Positions 9,861 through 11,671 of a DNA stretch of 11,671 nucleotides are shown here, piece after piece; position 1 is the first letter of the stretch, and the number at the start of each line of letters is the position of its first letter. Position numbers and translations under genes: made by a program. The stretch comes from Oxalobacteraceae bacterium UBA6018 (GTDB taxonomy: Bacteria; Pseudomonadota; Gammaproteobacteria; Burkholderiales; Burkholderiaceae_D). The stretch is from assembly GCA_002428015.1 (NCBI GenBank), contig DIZW01000001.1:76926-88596 (forward strand), read 5' to 3'. Below the pieces are notes generated by a model. It was given only the letters and a program-made list of their open reading frames with translations. It ran no database searches and was not told the DNA's origin.

Positions 9861-9876
9861 AGCAATCATCGTGCCA
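9861..9876 (-). promoter_or_regulatory. Sigma-54 (RpoN) promoter of the PEP-CTERM gene
   Basis: The minus strand reads TGGCACGATGATTGCT, an exact match to the -24/-12 consensus TGGCACG-N4-TTGCW. The invariant GG is at 9875-9874 and the GC at 9863-9862, with correct spacing. Transcription would start near 9850, leaving a leader of about 45 nt before the ATG at 9805. No comparable sigma-70 promoter is seen in this interval on the minus strand. Confidence 0.85.
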
Positions 9877-9895
9877 TGAATAAACATCTGATTTA

Positions 9896-9908
9896 TATCA
9901 ACAACTTA
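9896..9908 (+). promoter_or_regulatory. Putative IHF binding site
   Basis: TATCAACAACTTA matches the IHF consensus WATCAA-N4-TTR at every defined position. It lies in AT-rich DNA about 46-58 bp upstream of the predicted sigma-54 start site. IHF commonly bends DNA there so that a distant enhancer-bound activator can touch RpoN polymerase. The consensus is short, so chance matches occur; the location is what makes it credible. Confidence 0.55.
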
Positions 9909-9950
9909 TCATGCTTCTGGATATTTTTTATTTCTTATATGTAAGGTATT

Positions 9951-9966
9951 CCGACAAGCTTTGCGG
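9951..9966. promoter_or_regulatory. Imperfect palindrome, possible activator (enhancer) site
   Basis: CCGACAAGCTTTGCGG is a 16-bp inverted repeat with six of eight half-site positions matching (CCG..AAG / CTT..CGG). Its centre is about 109 bp upstream of the predicted sigma-54 start site, within the usual distance for an upstream activator sequence. Assignment to an activator such as PrsR is a guess from position only. Confidence 0.25.
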
Positions 9967-10040
9967 CCTAGCGTAGTGTTCTTTATAAAATCTTGCTTTA
10001 TCGGCAGCGCGCCGGCGGATCATGCAGGCTCCACCTATGA

Positions 10041-10190
10041 GCGCTCATCACGGAACCGTTCATCACCAACGATGCCCTCGCCCCGTTCGTCAAGATCCCG
10101 GAATTGAATACTGCGCCATTCCTTATGACCCTGGGCGGTACGATGGGCCCAGCGAAGCTACGGTGGCGGTCAGCGCCTGGTCGGCATGGC
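10041..10190 (+). pseudogene. Possible remnant of a PEP-CTERM C-terminal tail
   Basis: In the frame starting just after a TGA at 10038, the translation includes PFVKIPELNTAPFLMTLGG followed by TMGPAKLRWRS. This lines up with the PEP-CTERM pattern: a PE-x start (PEL instead of PEP, 10098-10106), an Ala/Leu/Gly hydrophobic stretch of the right length, then a basic R-x-R end. The hydrophobic part is spoiled by Pro and Lys, and no start or N-terminal part precedes it. If real, it is the decayed end of a second PEP-CTERM gene on the opposite strand from the intact one. Chance similarity in a short frame cannot be excluded. Confidence 0.28.
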
Positions 10191-10246
10191 GCTGGCGCGA
10201 ATATGAGGGCGCCGGCGCGCCCGCAAAGCCGCATGGAACGGCGCGA

Positions 10247-10277
10247 TGGTACACTCGACATATCGATCGAAGGAGAG
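10247..10277 (+). promoter_or_regulatory. tupA promoter candidate and ribosome binding site
   Basis: TGGTACACT (10247-10255) fits an extended -10 (TGn followed by TACACT); no -35 is visible at 16-18 bp, which extended -10 promoters can tolerate. AGGAGAG at 10271-10277 is a good Shine-Dalgarno 4 bp before ATG 10282. It rules against the in-frame GTG at 10246, twelve codons upstream. Confidence 0.45.
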
Positions 10278-10281
10278 CGGC

Positions 10282-11094
10282 ATGAAGACCACTGTGCGAC
10301 GTAAATTGATATTGGCGTTCGCGCTGGCGCTGGCGGGCACACGGCTGGCGCATGCCCAGCAGGCGCTGCGCATGTCCACCACCACCAGCACCGACAACTC
10401 CGGGCTGCTCGCCTACCTGCTGCCCGCGTTCGAAGCCAAGACCGGCACCAAGGTCCAGGTGATCGCCGTCGGCACCGGCAAGGCGCTTGAGTTGGCCAAG
10501 AACGGCGACGTCGACGTCACCCTCGTGCACGCGCGCGGCGCCGAAGACAAGTTCGTCGCCGGCGGCTGGGGCGTCGACCGGCGCGACGTCATGTACAACG
10601 ACTTCATCGTCGCCGGGCCGGACGCCGACCCGGCCGGCGTCAAGGGCGGCAAAGACGTGATCGCGGCGTTTCGCAAGATCGCCGGCAGCGGCGCCAAATT
10701 CATCTCGCGCGGCGACAACTCCGGCACCGACATCATGGAGAAAGCCTACTGGAAGCAGGCCGGCACCATCCCGGCCGGCGCGCACTACGTATCGGCTGGC
10801 CTGGGCATGGGCGAAGTGCTCAACATGGCCGCCGAGCTGGGCGCCTACACCCTGACCGACCGCGCCACCTACGGCGCCTACCAGGCCCGCACTGGCCTCG
10901 CGGTGCTGGTCCAGGGCGACGCCCGCATGTTCAACCCCTACGGCATCATCGCCGTCAACCCCGCGCGCCATCCCGGCATCAACGATAAAGGCGCGCGCCA
11001 GCTGATCGACTGGATCACCTCGCCCGAAGGGCAAGCCAAGATCGCCGCCTTCAAGCCGAACGGGCAGCAGCTGTTCTATCCCTCCGCGCACTAG
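10282..11094 (+). CDS. tupA: Tungstate ABC transporter substrate-binding protein (TupA type)
   Basis: A 270-residue periplasmic oxyanion-binding protein that would deliver tungstate to a TupBC inner-membrane transporter. Residues 1-25 are a Sec signal peptide (RRKLILAFALALAG core, cleavage after AHA). The mature start has the family's TTTS oxyanion motif (33-36) in RMSTTTSTDNSGLL. Then come AVGTGKALELAKNGDVDVTLVHA, NDFIVAGPDADPAG, SRGDNSGTDIMEKAYW (a second ligand-loop region) and TDRATYGAY, all in TupA order. Length is normal. Molybdate or another oxyanion as ligand cannot be excluded, and the annotation rests on family resemblance. The strong AGGAGA fixes the start. No tupB or tupC follows in the 577 bp downstream, which hold repeats instead, so the permease and ATPase must be beyond the window or elsewhere. 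No clear terminator follows the stop. Confidence 0.85.
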   Translation: MKTTVRRKLILAFALALAGTRLAHAQQALRMSTTTSTDNSGLLAYLLPAFEAKTGTKVQVIAVGTGKALELAKNGDVDVTLVHARGAEDKFVAGGWGVDRRDVMYNDFIVAGPDADPAGVKGGKDVIAAFRKIAGSGAKFISRGDNSGTDIMEKAYWKQAGTIPAGAHYVSAGLGMGEVLNMAAELGAYTLTDRATYGAYQARTGLAVLVQGDARMFNPYGIIAVNPARHPGINDKGARQLIDWITSPEGQAKIAAFKPNGQQLFYPSAH

Positions 11095-11136
11095 GCAAAT
11101 TCAGCACCCCGTCATTTCACGCACGCAGCGCCATTC

Positions 11137-11285
11137 AAAAACCATGGGGGTCGGAGGCGACATTCGGACACGAGCTCAGCAACGCGGATCAATAGCGTTT
11201 AGGCTGGACGATGTTTGAATATCGCCAACGGCTCGACATAGTTCGATATGCCGCATGCCAAGCTGTAGTCGGAATATCGCTTCGC
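11137..11285 (+). repeat. Repeat unit A (direct)
   Basis: A 149-bp unit. Its first 57 bp (11137-11193) match unit B at 54 of 57 positions; the differences are at 11144, 11146 and 11186. The remaining ~92 bp match unit B only patchily, in shared blocks such as GTTTGAATAT, the CGGCTCGACATA region and the TAGTCGGAA / ATCGCT end. Confidence 0.85.
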
Positions 11286-11445
11286 AAAAACCGTCGGGGT
11301 CGGAGGCGACATTCGGACACGAGCTCAGCAACGCAGATCAATTCGGGGGTGAACGAGCGATCGTTTGAATATTTAACCCGGCTGGACATATGTCCATTTG
11401 CCAGATGCCGATCGTTAGTCCGAAAGTAATCGCTGCGGTGGAATT
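11286..11445 (+). repeat. Repeat unit B (direct)
   Basis: Follows unit A directly, with the shared core at 11286-11342. The variable part has a perfect 14-bp palindrome, TGGACATATGTCCA (11383-11396), where unit A has a broken version. The right border is approximate because the next unit is more diverged. Confidence 0.8.
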
Positions 11446-11580
11446 GTCGACCTTCGGACAAACGAGATCAGCAAAACGTACTAATTTTTGATGGGACGAG
11501 CTGCCGTTTGACGAGTGCCTTCGCGCGACATCTTTTCGATGTGTGCGTGCTGATCCCTACTTCCAATATCGCTCTGGACG
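11446..11580 (+). repeat. Repeat unit C (direct, diverged)
   Basis: A weaker third copy. The core is recognisable as GTCGACCTTCGGACA followed by GAGATCAGCAAAACG (11446-11478). Later blocks follow unit A in order: GGACGAG, GTTTGA, CGACAT, TTCGATGTG and CCAATATCGCT. The AAAAACC start of the core seen in A and B is missing. Borders are approximate. Confidence 0.6.
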
Positions 11581-11649
11581 CTACCATCTCGCCGGCGCGA
11601 CGTCCTCCCTAAATATCGATCGCGAATAGACAATATGTATGCAATGGCC

Positions 11650-11671
11650 GAGCTCGTGTCCGAATGTCGCC
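11650..11671 (-). repeat. Repeat unit D (inverted, cut by window edge)
   Basis: The last 22 bases are the exact reverse complement of core positions 11156-11177 and 11305-11326. They run to the window boundary, so the rest of this core lies outside. Reading left on the minus strand, related blocks continue weakly (GCGATCG then ATATTTAGGGAGGACG), so the inverted unit probably spans about 11590-11671 within the window. Confidence 0.8.

Larger units (their letters stand above)
9806..10281. promoter_or_regulatory. Intergenic regulatory region between the PEP-CTERM gene and tupA
   Basis: A 476-bp gap with divergent genes on both sides. The left 200 bp are clearly richer in A and T than the genes around them and hold the sigma-54 promoter (9861-9876), an IHF-like site (9896-9908) and an imperfect palindrome (9951-9966). 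The stretch 10041-10190 resembles the broken end of a PEP-CTERM gene. The right end holds the tupA promoter candidate and its ribosome site. Nothing convincing as an RNA gene or riboswitch was seen. Confidence 0.6.
11095..11671. other. Gene-free region with a degenerate repeat array
   Basis: No credible coding sequence, RNA gene or transposase fragment is seen here. The base composition is noticeably less GC-rich than the flanking genes. The stretch from 11137 to the window edge is mostly made of related ~140-150-bp units, three in direct orientation and one inverted at the edge; 11095-11136 is unremarkable. Short frames inside it are translations of the repeats, not genes. Confidence 0.75.

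Noticed and set aside
9806..9865. 20-residue N-terminal extension of the PEP-CTERM protein from a TTG start
   Set aside because: It would begin inside the sigma-54 -12 element and bury the signal peptide; MKKIAF at 9805 is the natural start.
10000..10281. Molybdate/tungstate riboswitch or ModE operator before tupA
   Set aside because: I looked for a ModE-like TATA-rich dyad and for an extended conserved leader and saw neither; the predicted leader is only about 20 nt.
9998..10342. 114-codon minus-strand open frame over the tupA leader
   Set aside because: It overlaps the tupA ribosome site and signal peptide in antisense and shows no recognisable features.
11137..11671. CRISPR array or insertion sequence
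   Set aside because: Units are about 150 bp with diverged variable halves rather than short identical repeats with uniform spacers. No cas gene, transposase frame or target-site duplication is visible.

Overview
The window looks like chromosome of a GC-rich betaproteobacterium of the Oxalobacteraceae (Massilia, Duganella or Telluria type). This is inferred from the strongly G/C-biased codon third positions, a DnaE1-type polymerase, the WaaF/MsbA/WaaL set, a PEP-CTERM (exosortase-sorted) surface protein and a TupA-type oxyanion binding protein. The genus is an inference and was not tested by any search.

Layout. Positions 3-1736 hold the C-terminal half of dnaE (+). A promoter-like gap leads into two translationally coupled glycosyltransferases, GT9 then GT4 (+, 1949-4059). 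They meet a GT2 glycosyltransferase and an O-antigen ligase (waaL) on the minus strand (6125-4056) tail to tail; the two convergent stop codons share a single CTAG. A 220-bp divergent gap separates waaL from msbA-waaF (+, 6346-9098), which are also coupled by an ATGA overlap. A 16-bp-stem bidirectional terminator (9130-9165) then separates waaF from a convergent PEP-CTERM protein gene (-, 9805-9182). After an AT-richer regulatory gap comes tupA (+, 10282-11094). The last 577 bp contain no credible gene but hold a degenerate ~140-150-bp tandem repeat (three direct units, plus the edge of an inverted copy that runs off the window).

How the genes fit together. Six genes (1949-9098) form a lipopolysaccharide core/O-antigen locus. 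WaaF adds the second heptose, and GT9, GT4 and GT2 probably extend the core or a surface glycan. MsbA flips lipid A-core across the inner membrane, and WaaL attaches O-antigen to it in the periplasm. The PEP-CTERM gene is a separate unit. Upstream of it lies an exact match to the sigma-54 consensus, with an exact IHF consensus about 20 bp further upstream. That is the arrangement expected for enhancer-dependent (RpoN) control, which has been tied to PEP-CTERM proteins and exopolysaccharide in exosortase-bearing bacteria. TupA has no tupB or tupC partner in the window.

The least explained parts are the repeat array at the right end, whose first 57 bp are far better conserved than the rest of the unit, and the PEP-CTERM regulatory region, which also carries what may be the remnant tail of a second PEP-CTERM gene.
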